Origin: Spiroplasma phoeniceum P40
GTDB taxonomy: Bacteria > Bacillota_I > Bacilli_A > Mycoplasmatales > Mycoplasmataceae
Assembly: GCF_003339775.1 (NCBI RefSeq)
Contig: NZ_CP031088.1
Location: 868,001 to 932,000 of the forward strand
Direction of reading: 5' to 3'
Length of the DNA: 64,000 nucleotides
Below are positions 14,479 through 25,145 of this stretch, piece after piece (positions within the stretch are counted from its first letter, which is position 1; every line of letters starts with the position of its first letter). The translations under genes were made by a program, and so were the position numbers. The notes under the pieces were generated by a model. The model did no database searches and was not told the DNA's origin. It saw only the letters and a list, made by a program, of their open reading frames with translations.

Positions 14479-17400
14479 TTAATCTAATTCATCTTGATCA
14501 TTAAGTTCATCAAGTTCATCATCAATGTCATATAACTCATCATCGTCTAAATTATCTACCAAGTCAAAACCATCTTCAACTTTAACAAATTTATCTAAAT
14601 TATCATTTTTTTGTGGTTCACGATTAGTACTTAAAATAAAGTTATCAATATCAAATTCATCTTCAAATTCATCACTATCTGTTAATAAGTCTTCATCAAC
14701 ATAATCTGTCTCATCATAACTCTTAATATTCTTAATGTTTCCTTTTTCGTCAATCATATGAATATTAAATCCTAACCCTTGAATTTCACGAGTTAGCACA
14801 TTAAATGATTCTGGGATTCCTGGTTCTGGAATCTTTTTATCTTTCACAATTGATTCATAAGCACGTGTTCTTCCTTTAATATCATCAGACTTAATTGTTA
14901 AAATTTCGCGTAATGTATGAGCTGCACCATAAGCTTCTAACGCTCATACTTCCATTTCTCCAAAACGTTGTCCCCCATTTTGGGCTTTTCCTCCTAATGG
15001 TTGTTGTGTAATTAATGAATATGGTCCAACATTTCTTGCATGTAATTTATCATCAACCATGTGTGATAATTTCAACATATACATTACTCCTACCGAAACT
15101 GGATTATCAAATTTTTCACCTGTTCGACCGTCAATTAAAACTTCTTTCCCAAAGTTTTTCATTCCTGCTTTATCCATAATTTCAATTAATTCTTTATTTG
15201 TCATTCCATCAAAAACAGGAGTTGAAATTTTTTGTCCCAACTTTTTCGCTGCCATTCCCAAATGAATTTCTAACACCTGTCCAATATTCATCCGTGATGG
15301 TACCCCTAATGGATTTAACATAATATCAATTGGTGTTCCATCTTCCATATGTGGCATATCTTCCAACGGTAAAATTTTCGAAATAACCCCTTTGTTCCCA
15401 TGACGACCAGCCATTTTATCTCCTTCTTGGATTTTTCGTTTTTGAACAATATAAACTTTAATAACTTCTAAAACATCAGCTGATAATTCATATTTTTCTC
15501 GTGGAAAGCGTTTAATTGCTTGGATAATTCCTTCACCACCATTTGGAACTCGTAATGAATTATCTTTAACATTTTTTGATTTTTCACCAAAAATTGCTTG
15601 TAATAATTTATCTTCTGGTGATAATTGGGTTTGTCCTTTTGGTGTTACTTTTCCAACTAAAATATCACCGGGTTTAACTTCTGTCCCAATAATAACTAAT
15701 CCATCATCATCTAAAAATTTTCGTGCATTTTCAGAAATATTTGGAATCTCACGAGTAATCTCTTCTGGACCTTGTTTTGTTTGACGACGTTCAATTGTAT
15801 ATTCTTCAATATGAATTGATGTAAAAACATCTTCGGATACTAACCGTTCTGAAACAATAATTGCATCTTCATAATTGTAACCATTTCATGTTGTAAAAGC
15901 AACTACTACATTTTGTCCTAATGCTAGTTCTCCTTTATCAATTGATGGTCCATCGGCTAAAACTTGTCCTTTTTCAATTTTTTGTCCTTGACGCACTAAT
16001 GGGACATGAGTTAATGATGTTCCTTGGTTACTACGAACAAAAGTGTCTAAATTATAATTTTTTAACCCTTCTTTTGTTTTTAAAACAATTCTTGTTGCAT
16101 CAACAAAATCAACAGTTCCATCATATTGTGAAACAATTGCTAATCCCGAGTCACGAGCAGCAACATATTCAACTCCTGTTCCTACATGTGGTGAATTTGG
16201 CGCAATTAAAGGAATTGCTTGTCGTTGCATATTAGCACCCATTAAAGCACGATTGGCATCATCATTTTCTAAAAATGGAATACAACTTGTTGCAATTGAA
16301 ACAATTTGTTTTGGTGAAACATCAACATAGTCAACATCGTTTCGTCCAGCAATAATATTTTCTCCTTGGAAACGTGCAACCACTTGTTCATCTAAAATTT
16401 CACCCTTATCACTTAAACGAATATTAGCTTGTGCAACAACATAATTTTTTTCTTCATCAGCTGTTAAATAATCATTCTCCATTGTAACTTTGCAACCAAT
16501 AACACGACGATATGGTGTTTCAATAAATCCATATAAATTAATTTTGGCATATGTTGCTAAGTTATTAATTAATCCAATATTAGGCCCTTCTGGGGTCTCA
16601 ATTGGACAAATACGACCATAATGTGAGTAGTGAACATCTCGGACCTCTAACCCAGCACGTTCTCTTGATAATCCTCCTGGTCCTAGGGCTGTTAATCGAC
16701 GTTTATTTGTTAATTCAGCTAAAGGATTTGTCTGATCCATAAATTGTGATAATTGTGATAAATTGAAAAATTCACCAATAATTGCTGATAATGGCTTATT
16801 ATTAATAATATTTGAAGGTTTCATTTTAAATAAATTTGAAGTTGACATTTTTTCTTTAACATTTTTTTCAATTCTTAGTAAACCAATTCGAAATTGATTT
16901 TGTAATAATTCCCCAATTGTTCGAACACGACGATTTCCTAAGTGGTCAATATCATCAACTTCCCCAATTCCATCTGTTAAATTTAATAAATATGAAAATG
17001 TCGCCAAAACATCAGGCACTGTTACATATTCATCAGTTGCATTAGGATCAATTCCAATAATATTCGCTACACGTGAACGAACTTCATTATCAACATACAC
17101 TTTAATTTTTTGGATTTTATTAGAACAAATAATTTCATCACTAAATTTAACTTCTTGTAAACAAGCTCCTGCTTTTAAAATTCCTTTTAACTTGTTAATA
17201 GCTTCTTTATCCATTAACATTCCCTCGGTAAAAACAACTTTACCATTTACATCTTTAATGTCTTCAGCTAATATTTTGTTATAAATTCGATTTTCAACTG
17301 ATAATTTTTGAATTAATTTAAAACGTCCTGCTTTGGTTAAATCATACTTACGTTTATCAAATAATAATCCATATAAATATTTTGTCGCACCATCTGGAGT

Positions 17401-18387
17401 TGCTGTTTCTCCTGAACGAATTTTTTTATAAATTTCTTGAACAGCAATACTTTGGTCATATGAAATATCACCTGTATATGAATCTAATTCATAGGTGCTT
17501 TTTACTAATTTATTATCGCCAAAAATTTCTAGAGCATCTTCTTTAATAATTCCTAACGCCGTTAAGAAATTAGCAACCGATACTTTTCTAGATTTATCTA
17601 TTTTTACATAAAAAACATTCTCAAATTTTTCTTCTTTTCCAACTTTAATTTTTTTATGATCTGATTCAAACTCTAACCATGTCCCTCGTGATGGAATTAA
17701 ATCAACATAGTAAACATTTTCTCCATTTTTACGATTTAAATCAATTTTATAATATGCTCCTGGTGAACGAACTAATTGTGAAACAACGACTTTTTCTGAA
17801 CCATTAACAATAAAAGTTCCTTTTCCTGTCATTAGTGGAAAATCACCAAAAAAGACTTCGCCTTCTTTTTCAATTGTAATATAAATAATTAGTTTATCAT
17901 CTAATCTTTCTTTAATTGTTACTGTACATGTTGCTGTTTCATTGCCAGAATGAATATCATAATAAATAACATCAGTTGATTTTTTTAAAATTGTAATCAT
18001 ATGCCCGACACGTTCTTCAATTCACGCTTTAATTAATTCGGGTTCTCCCTTAACAATTGCTTTTTCAACTTCTAAATCTTTTGAATTAATTGTTAATTTT
18101 AAATTTGAATAAATTGGTGCTTCAAAAATTTTTGACTCATCTTTTGCTTGAGAAATTGTTCTTCGTGGCTCTCTAAATTCTCAATCTAACATCTCTAAAA
18201 CGATATTTCCTTCATGTCCAACAATCGGAAATACCTCCCCGAACACTTCGCTAATCCCTGTTTTCTTGAATCAATCATATGTTTCAGTTTGAATTTCAAT
18301 TAAGTTTGGTAAATCTAAATTCCCACTTACTTTTGTGTAATCAATTCTTTTAGCGTAATGCCCAAATTCTTTTTCTTTTAATGCCAT
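14479..18387 (-). CDS. rpoB: RNA polymerase beta subunit
   Basis: The protein has 1302 residues. Conserved blocks include the rifampicin region ([22 protein letters not shown]), [26 protein letters not shown] and the C-terminal [10 protein letters not shown] and [19 protein letters not shown]. In the rif pocket the residue after TNPLAELT is N rather than the H of E. coli (position 526). That substitution is known in spiroplasmas and goes with natural rifampicin resistance. The C-terminus is an unusually acidic tail of ~60 residues rich in D/E ([13 protein letters not shown]). The start at 18387 precedes the conserved N-terminal domain and follows GTGAGG. Confidence 0.98.
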
Positions 18388-18425
18388 TAATTATTAACCT
18401 CACTTTTCACAATATACGCTTATAA

Positions 18426-18454
18426 ATTGTATATTGGTTTGACACAAAAGTCAA
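18426..18454 (-). promoter_or_regulatory. rpoB promoter
   Basis: On the minus strand, TTGACT, 17 bases and TACAAT lie about 40 bases before the rpoB ATG. Confidence 0.7.
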
Positions 18455-18471
18455 TTCTTTTTATTAAAAAT

Positions 18472-18497
18472 TAAAAAAGCATCAACTGCTTTTTTTC
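18472..18497 (-). terminator. hairpin terminator upstream of rpoB
   Basis: On the minus strand, AAAAAGCAGTTGATGCTTTTTT is followed by T/A. It would end the gene whose last codons lie at 18511-18604. Confidence 0.65.
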
Positions 18498-18510
18498 CTT
18501 ATATTAATTC

Positions 18511-18604
18511 TTACTTATGACGATCACAAATAAAAATTTCATAATCAACTGTACAAAACATTGCTTCTTTTATTTTTCCAAATAAGAATCCAGCAGCTCC
18601 GCTT
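18511..18604 (-). pseudogene. 3' fragment of a disrupted gene
   Basis: The last ~30 codons of a gene (GAAGFLFGKIKEAMFCTVDYEIFICDRHK, stop at 18511) are joined directly to an IS-end relic. No start codon is present. The parent protein is not recognised. The hairpin terminator downstream supports its having been a real gene end. Confidence 0.45.
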
Positions 18605-18647
18605 AATTAAATAATTTTAAATTATTAATTTTTTGTATTTAAACTAA
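18603..18647 (+). mobile_element. relic of an IS 3' end
   Basis: These 45 bases match 1059-1103, the stop region and 3' flank of the transposase pseudogene, at 43 of 45 positions. Nothing else of the element remains. It separates two gene fragments. Confidence 0.7.
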
Positions 18648-18741
18648 TTTTTAGTTTTCTTGTAATCTTTAAAATGTATGTGGTATAATACACACTGGTA
18701 AATAATCCGACAACACTAAAAATAATGAATAGTTTTTTCAT
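18625..18741 (-). pseudogene. 5' fragment: short signal-like peptide ORF, 38 aa
   Basis: An ATG with an AAGG-type ribosome site opens MKKLFIIFSVVGLFTSVYYTTYILK, a basic then hydrophobic N-terminus like a membrane anchor. The frame runs into the IS relic and stops at 18625. It is probably the truncated start of the gene whose end may be at 18511-18604. It could also be an independent small membrane peptide. Confidence 0.4.
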
Positions 18742-18814
18742 AAATATTTTTTTTCCTTATTTTTTACAGAATATATCCTCAGAATGCATTAATTATAGAA
18801 AAAAAAGAAAATGT

Positions 18815-18845
18815 AAATAAAAACAGCCGATATCGGTTGTTTTTA
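18815..18845 (-). terminator. nucleoside ABC operon terminator
   Basis: The stem AAAACAACCGAT / ATCGGCTGTTTT on the minus strand begins at the stop codon of the last permease gene and ends in T/A. Confidence 0.75.
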
Positions 18846-19757
18846 TCGTAATGACTTATCAAATGGAATTCCGGATGATTTTGGTACTTTTGAATATTTT
18901 GAGAAAATAACCATTGTTATTAATGCAAAGACAAATGGTAAAATTTTTAATAACTGATTTGATGGATCAGCAATATTTCAAACTGCAAAACGTCATAATG
19001 TTCCTGCTAAAGCAATTAAAAAGCTGAATAAGACTGCTCCCAATGTAATATATTGAATTCGTCATTGCCCAAAAATCATAATTGCCAAGGCAATATATCC
19101 TTGTCCTTGGACGTCACCACGAAATTGCCCAGAAACATAATGAGTGAACATTGCCCCTGCTAGGCCTGCTAAGCATCCAGAAATAATAACTGCCTTATAT
19201 CTTGTTTTAATTACATTAATTCCAGCTGCATCAACTGCATTAGGATTCTCACCACATCCAACATAGCGTAGTCCTGTTTTTGTAAATCTAAAGAAAATAA
19301 AGGTAAAACCTGCTAAAAAAATTGCAATAATTAAGAAAATATTAATAATTTGATATGAATCAACCCCAATTGTACTAAAACCTGTTTGAATCATATTTCC
19401 AGCCGCTAAGGATGGAATGCTTACAAAAAATAATCCGATTCCAGTTACTAATAAATTTAACGCTGTTCCAGAAATTACTTGTTGTGCTTTTAAAGTAATT
19501 GAAGCAAAACCATGTAATAAGGAAAAAGTCCCACCACAAATTGTGGCAATTAATAAAGAAATAATTTGCATTCAATTACCATATTGTGATAATACTTTAC
19601 CAAGTAACGCATAAACTAACGCACCAATGATCATCATTCCATCAATAGCAATATTAACAACTCCTGCGCGTTCTGAATACAAACCAGCCATTGCCGCAAT
19701 TAACAATACTGCAAAAAGAATTGAACCATTAGCAAATAATTGTGAAACTGCTTCCAT
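18843..19757 (-). CDS. BMP-type nucleoside ABC transporter permease 2
   Basis: The protein has 304 residues with 8-9 hydrophobic helices. The signature YSERAGVVNIAIDGMMIIGAL near the N-terminus and RYVGCGENPNAVDAAGINV in the cytosolic loop mark the NupQ/YufQ-type permeases of the branched-chain (LIV-H) superfamily. These permeases pair with a BMP lipoprotein and a double-ATPase to import nucleosides. Its ATG overlaps the stop of the preceding permease by one base (TAATG), so the two are translationally coupled. It is the last gene of the operon. Confidence 0.93.
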
Positions 19758-21913
19758 TATTTTTTTCCTCCTTTTTGCATTTGATAATCGGCATTTTGAC
19801 GATGATATTTTGCTTTTAAAATTTTATTATCTTCTGAAACAACTTTTCGAATATGTTTTAATTTTTGATTTAATTCCTTTTTCCACTGTGGCATCTCTCT
19901 TTTATGTTTTTTGCGCATAGCTTGATATTCAAGATTAAATTGTTGTTTCATCTCTTTTAATTGCAGTTTTAAATTTTGTTTTAACACAGCCACTTCCTGT
20001 TTAATCTTAACATCTGCTTTTACTTGACGATTAATTATTCTTAATTTCCGTTTTTTTTTCTTACTTTGATAATTTGCTATTTTAAATTGATAAATTTCAC
20101 GACGTTGTTGGCGTTTTAATGCTTTAATTTCTTGATTTAATTTTTTAGTAATCAGTGCTTCTTCTTTTTGCAATCTTTTAAAATCATTTCCATATTTTTG
20201 TTGAATTTGATTAAAAATAGGATAATAACTTTCACGTAATTTTTTAATAGCTTCCTCTTTCTTTAGAACTAAATCACCATATTGCGACTGTAAATGTGAT
20301 AATTTATCATATAATTCTTTTTTCGGCAAATTATAAAACTGTGATAATTCTTGTTTTGCTTGCCCTTTTACTTTTCATACGGCTTGATAATAATTATTTT
20401 TTAAAAAACTAATTTCTTGTTTTTTTAATAAATATTCATTTTTCACTTGTACAAAATGGTCTAATGCGGAACCAAGGGCAATAAATGTTGCTAATTTATA
20501 TTTTGTTTTAAGACCACGTTGCCCAATTTTTGTTGCTTCCTTATATTTTAAATTTTTAAAAAAACTAATTTCTTTTTTTAAAGTGGTAATTTTCCCAGCA
20601 TATAACGTTAATTGATCATTAATTTCATTCCGATATGCTTTAATTTCTTCTTTAGTTCCTTCTTTTTTTAATTCTTGCATTTTAATTCGATATATTTTAT
20701 TCGTATTTTTAATTTGTTTTTGATAGTCATTAATTTGTTTTTGATATTTATTATATTCTTGCTTTCATTCTACATTTTGTTGAATATTTCATCAACGACG
20801 CAATCAAAAGATCGGTTTAAAGTAAATAAATAATGTAGAAATTGCAGACATATAAATAATGATTCCGAAAATCAATTGCCCCATTTGTTTTGACATTTGA
20901 AAATCAGGTAATTGCGTTGCTTGCAAAGCAGCTGTTTTAATAATTCCTCATAATAAAGCAATTGGTAAAATAGCAAACCCATTTGTAAAAGCAACTAATG
21001 CAACAGCAATTGCATCAAAACCGACAACTGGTAATGCATCAGTTGTAAATTGTAATACTGTTGATTGTGTCATATAATATAACATTCCTAACACGCCTGC
21101 TAAAGCACCTGATAGTGCCATTGAAACAATAGTATATGCTTTAACATTTGTTCCAGCGTATAAAGAAGCATTTTTTGATTTTCCAACCGCTTTAATTCGA
21201 AAACCTAAAACAGTATAATTCATAATAAAAATAATTATTCCTAATAATAACATTGCAATAATAAATGGAATAATTCATAATTGCCCATTCAATGCTAAAT
21301 TAAAATTTGGGGCTGTTGTAACAATATCAATTGTTGAATTTTGATTTGAATTTCACATCCCATGCGCTGGATTCATAAACATTCATTTCATGACATACCA
21401 AACAATTCAATTTAACATAATTGTTGAAACAACTTCATGAATATTAAAATAAGCTTTTAATGCCCCAGCAATTGTTGCTAACATTGCACCAACAAGAATT
21501 GAAATAAATAAAGATCCAATTACGCCAGCTCCTTGACTAATTGTGGGATTCTTTAAACCTAAAACAATTGTCATACTACCTGCTAATAACATTTGTCCAG
21601 GAACACCAATATTAAATAATCCAGCTTTAAAACCAACCGCAACAGCTAATCCCGCAACAATATAAATTGCTCAATAAGTTAATGTCGAATCTTTTAATAA
21701 TGGGTGAAAAGCTAGTCGAAAAACATAACTAAAAAATAATAATGGATCTGATGCATTTGCACCGATAATAATAAAACTAAGCAGAACTCCTGCAATAATT
21801 GCACAAATAGATGCCTTAAAATAGTTCATTTTAGTTTTAAATTCATTTGAACAAAAGAAAATTCTTGTTTTCTGTTTTAATAATCATCCATAATTTTTAA
21901 TTTGTGTTTGCAT
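19757..21913 (-). CDS. BMP-type nucleoside ABC permease 1 with coiled-coil tail
   Basis: The protein has 718 residues, about twice a normal NupP/YufP permease. Residues 1-~385 are the permease: helices with GFKAGLFNIGVPGQM, HEVVSTIMLNWIVWY and the loop FRIKAVGKSKNASLYAG. After the last helix (MSAISTLFIYFKPIFWLRRWW) comes about 330 residues of strongly charged Lys/Glu/Gln-rich helix, predicted coiled coil, ending QNADYQMQKGGKK. It has no stop or frame break, so the extension belongs to the protein and faces the cytoplasm. The start overlaps the ATPase gene by 17 bases. The job of the tail is unknown. Binding the ATPase, the cytoskeleton or nucleic acid are options. Confidence 0.9.
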
Positions 21914-23459
21914 TAATTTTTATTCCTTTCTTATGATATCTTCCTGCCATCATTAAACCAATTTCTTCACGTTTAATTTTATTGCCAGTAACTTCACCAG
22001 TAATGCGTCCATTATGTAAAACAACAATACGGTCAGCTAAACTCATAATTTCTTCTAATTCATATGAAACTAATAATACTGCTTTCCCTTGTGCTTTTTC
22101 TTCCAAAATTTTATTATGAATATATTCAATTGCTCCAACATCTAAGCCCCTTGTTGGTTGAACAACAACTAAAATATTATGTTGTCGTGATAGTTCTCGC
22201 CCAATAACTAATTTTTGCTGATTACCTCCTGATAAGCTGCGTGTAACAGCAAAACCAGAATTTACACCTCGTACATCATATTTATTAACAATTTGTTGAG
22301 CATATAATTGAATTGCTCCTTTATCTAATAAACCATAATTTGAAAATGGTTTTTGATTAATATTTTGTAAAACAACATTATCAATTGCATTGAATTCTAA
22401 GATTAAACCATATTTATGACGATCTTCAGGAATATGAGACATTCCATTTTGATAGCGTTCATAAATACTTTTTTTGGTCACATTAATATCATTAAAAATT
22501 ATTTCTCCAGAGGCTCTTTCTAATCCGGTTAGAACATTTACTAATTCAGTCTGCCCATTTCCTTCTACTCCAGCAATTGCAACAATTTCTCCTGCATGAA
22601 CAGTTAAATTAAAATCATCTAAAGCCATCAAACGCGTTAGGCCTCTTTTCTTTACTGATAAATTTTCAATTCTTAATAAAACTTCTTCTCGTGGTGCTTG
22701 CCCTGAATTTTTAATTTCAACTAAATTACGGCCAACCATTGCTTCAGCAATTTCTTTCTCATTTTTATCTTGCACATTAAAAGTTTCGACAACTTTTCCA
22801 CGTCGAATAACTGTTGCCCGATCAGCAATTTTTTTCACTTCATCTAATTTATGGGAAATAAAAATAATTGTTTTCCCATCTTTTTTTAAATCTAACATAA
22901 TATTTAATAAGCCTTCAATTTCTTGTGGTGTTAAAACAGCTGTTGGTTCATCAAAAACTAAAATATCTGCTCCACGGTATAAAATTTTTAAAATTTCAAC
23001 TCGTTGTTGCATTCCAACTGAAATATTTGCAATTTTTGAACGAAAATCAACTTGCAAATTATATTTAATTGCAATTTGAGCAATATCACGTGCTTCTTTT
23101 GAACGATCTAAAAATACTTTCCCTTTTAACTGTTCATATCCTAATGTAATGTTATCAAGTACAGTAAAAATATCAACTAATTTAAAATGTTGATGAACCA
23201 TACCAATTCCTAATTGATTCGCTTTAATAGGATTATTAATATATTCTGGTTTTCCATTAATAAGGATTTCTCCCTTTGTTGGTTCATACAAACCAAATAA
23301 AATACTCATTAATGTTGATTTTCCTGCTCCATTTTCGCCAATTAAAGCATGAATTTCACCTTTTTTTACTTTTAAGGTAATATCATCATTTGCAATTAAA
23401 TCACCAAAGACCTTGGTAATATTATTCATTTCTATTGCATATTCATTATTGTTTTTCAT
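21897..23459 (-). CDS. nucleoside ABC transporter ATP-binding protein
   Basis: The protein has 520 residues with two ABC domains. The first has Walker A GENGAGKST, Q-loop VHQHF, signature ISVGMQQRVEILK and Walker B ILVFDEPTAVL. The second has Walker A-like GVEGNGQTE (non-canonical, normal for this family), signature LSGGNQQKL and VVVQPTRGLD. This is the NupO/YufO type that powers BMP-dependent nucleoside uptake. I chose the ATG at 23459 rather than an in-frame upstream start, because AAGGAAAGG lies just before it and the upstream codons overlap the lipoprotein gene. Confidence 0.95.
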   Translation of the reverse strand: MKNNNEYAIEMNNITKVFGDLIANDDITLKVKKGEIHALIGENGAGKSTLMSILFGLYEPTKGEILINGKPEYINNPIKANQLGIGMVHQHFKLVDIFTVLDNITLGYEQLKGKVFLDRSKEARDIAQIAIKYNLQVDFRSKIANISVGMQQRVEILKILYRGADILVFDEPTAVLTPQEIEGLLNIMLDLKKDGKTIIFISHKLDEVKKIADRATVIRRGKVVETFNVQDKNEKEIAEAMVGRNLVEIKNSGQAPREEVLLRIENLSVKKRGLTRLMALDDFNLTVHAGEIVAIAGVEGNGQTELVNVLTGLERASGEIIFNDINVTKKSIYERYQNGMSHIPEDRHKYGLILEFNAIDNVVLQNINQKPFSNYGLLDKGAIQLYAQQIVNKYDVRGVNSGFAVTRSLSGGNQQKLVIGRELSRQHNILVVVQPTRGLDVGAIEYIHNKILEEKAQGKAVLLVSYELEEIMSLADRIVVLHNGRITGEVTGNKIKREEIGLMMAGRYHKKGIKINANTN

Positions 23460-23475
23460 ATTATGTCCTTTCCTT

Positions 23476-24879
23476 CTATTGCAAGGCGGTTTCAATTGCA
23501 TTTAAAATATAAGTTTTCAATGTATCACTATTTTGATAAGTATTTGCTAATGTTGTTGTAAATACCGTTGCTGCTACAGGAGGGGCATCATCAATTCCTC
23601 GGGAATAAACATCTTGTAATAGCTTAATAATTTTATCAAATGCTGTATCCTTTGTCAAATCATCAGTTTTATTATGAATAAAATTAACAGTATCTTCATT
23701 AATTAATTTTGTTGTTTCAATACCCGTCCAAGTTGGATGCTGAATTGATGATTGATCAGTATTAATTCAACATTCCGGTGTCACATGATTATTGTCTCAA
23801 GTATTACTATTAGATGAATAACCACATTTATCTGAATAAATATTCTTGAGAGCTTCTTGAGTTGAAGTTGCAATTTCTTTTAAGGCACTTGTTACGATTA
23901 TGTCTTCTCCATAAATTTTAGATTGTTCTGTATCCACACCAATAACTTTAGCTGGTGATTTATTATATTTAATTCGGCCAATAGTATCTTGGGTCTGCGG
24001 ACCTGCAACAGGGAAAATAATACTTGCTCCACGAGAAAGTAATTCATCTGAAATATCTTTCCCATGTCCAATTTCAAATGATTGTGAAAATCATGATTCA
24101 TTATTTTTTATAACATTTTGTACTTTTTCAATTTTTTGTAAAGCAGTTACTGCTGGATTCATTTTTTTAACTTGTGCTAAAAGATCTGTTCTAATGTTAA
24201 ATAAGTTTGGCAAATTGCTATTACTAATGATTGCATTAAAAATATCAGCAGCCACTAAAAATCCTCACATATAATTTGAAACAGCGTCAGGATTATCCAT
24301 TCCACCATATGTAGATATTTTTAAACCTGAAGGATATTTGCTTTTATTAGCATTTAATCATAATGCTGTTGCAATTCCTGCAAAAAATCCCGATGATTCA
24401 GCTTCATAACTTATTCCAACAACATTTGTTGCTAATGGTTTTTGGGGATCCATTCCTAAATGAATATTTTGACTACTTCCATCAATATAAATTAAATTAT
24501 CAACTATTTCTGCACCTCATCCAACGGTATTACCATGCATAAAACCTGGCAAAATTAATGTTTTTGCGCCAGCAATATATGCTGTTAAATAAGCTGTTTT
24601 AAAGTCAGATGGTGTTTGACTTGCTGGTTCATAATAACTACCTCGATGTTGACTTTTTTTTCACTCTGATGGTAAAATTTCTTTATCCTTTTGTGAAATG
24701 ACATATTTACTTGCTCCATCTCATGCTGATTCATTAAACGATGAATCGGTCACAATACCAGCATCGGTAATAACTCAAATATTACTATCAAAATAATATT
24801 TTTTAGCACATGCAGCAAGAAAAAGACTCGAACCATTTAGCAAAGTTGATGCTACAAAAACACTGATCAATTTTCTCAT
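23476..24879 (-). CDS. BMP family substrate-binding lipoprotein
   Basis: The protein has 467 residues. The signal peptide is MRKLISVFVASTLLNGSSLF with lipobox LAAC, so Cys24 is lipidated and the protein sits on the outer membrane face. The BMP fold follows: WVITDAGIVTDSSFNESAWDG, GISYEAESSGFFAGIATAL, STYGGMDN and GASIIFPVAGPQTQDTI. It is the likely receptor for a nucleoside (purine nucleosides in related systems). It is the first gene of a four-gene operon with ATPase and permeases. GGGAGGAAA precedes the ATG. Confidence 0.95.
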
Positions 24880-25062
24880 TGTTTATTTCCTCCCTTTTAT
24901 TACTAATAAATTATATTTTTTAATTAATTATTATTCGGCAATTGAATATTTCCTTTCATACTTAAATTACTATGTTTAATGCCCTAACAATGTAATATCT
25001 CATTGCTAATTTATTTTTAACATATTTTTAAACGAATGAAAAGAAAAAAACTACTTTCTAAA
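24880..25062. other. leader region of the nucleoside ABC operon
   Basis: The 180 bases upstream of the lipoprotein are A+T-rich. A TATAAT on the minus strand at about 24905-24915 could be a -10 box, but the -35 spacing (20 bases from TTGCCG) is poor. I see no riboswitch fold. Confidence 0.35.
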
Positions 25063-25107
25063 TAAAAAAAAGTTAAATTTAATCAACCTAAATTTAACTT
25101 TTTTAAT
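25063..25107 (-). terminator. hairpin terminator
   Basis: AAAAAGTTAAATTTA / TAAATTTAACTTTTTT forms a long stem with flanking A and T runs. It is placed to end the 827-residue gene on the minus strand and could also work on the plus strand. Confidence 0.75.
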
Positions 25108-25145
25108 AAATTTATTTATAATATTAATAAATAAAATAATAATTT

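Noticed and set aside
15921-16235. Plus-strand ORFs opposite rpoB, rpoC and fusA
   Set aside because: They lie wholly within highly conserved genes and have no start signals.
24880-25062. Purine riboswitch ahead of the nucleoside operon
   Set aside because: I looked for the conserved three-way junction and loop motifs and did not find them.
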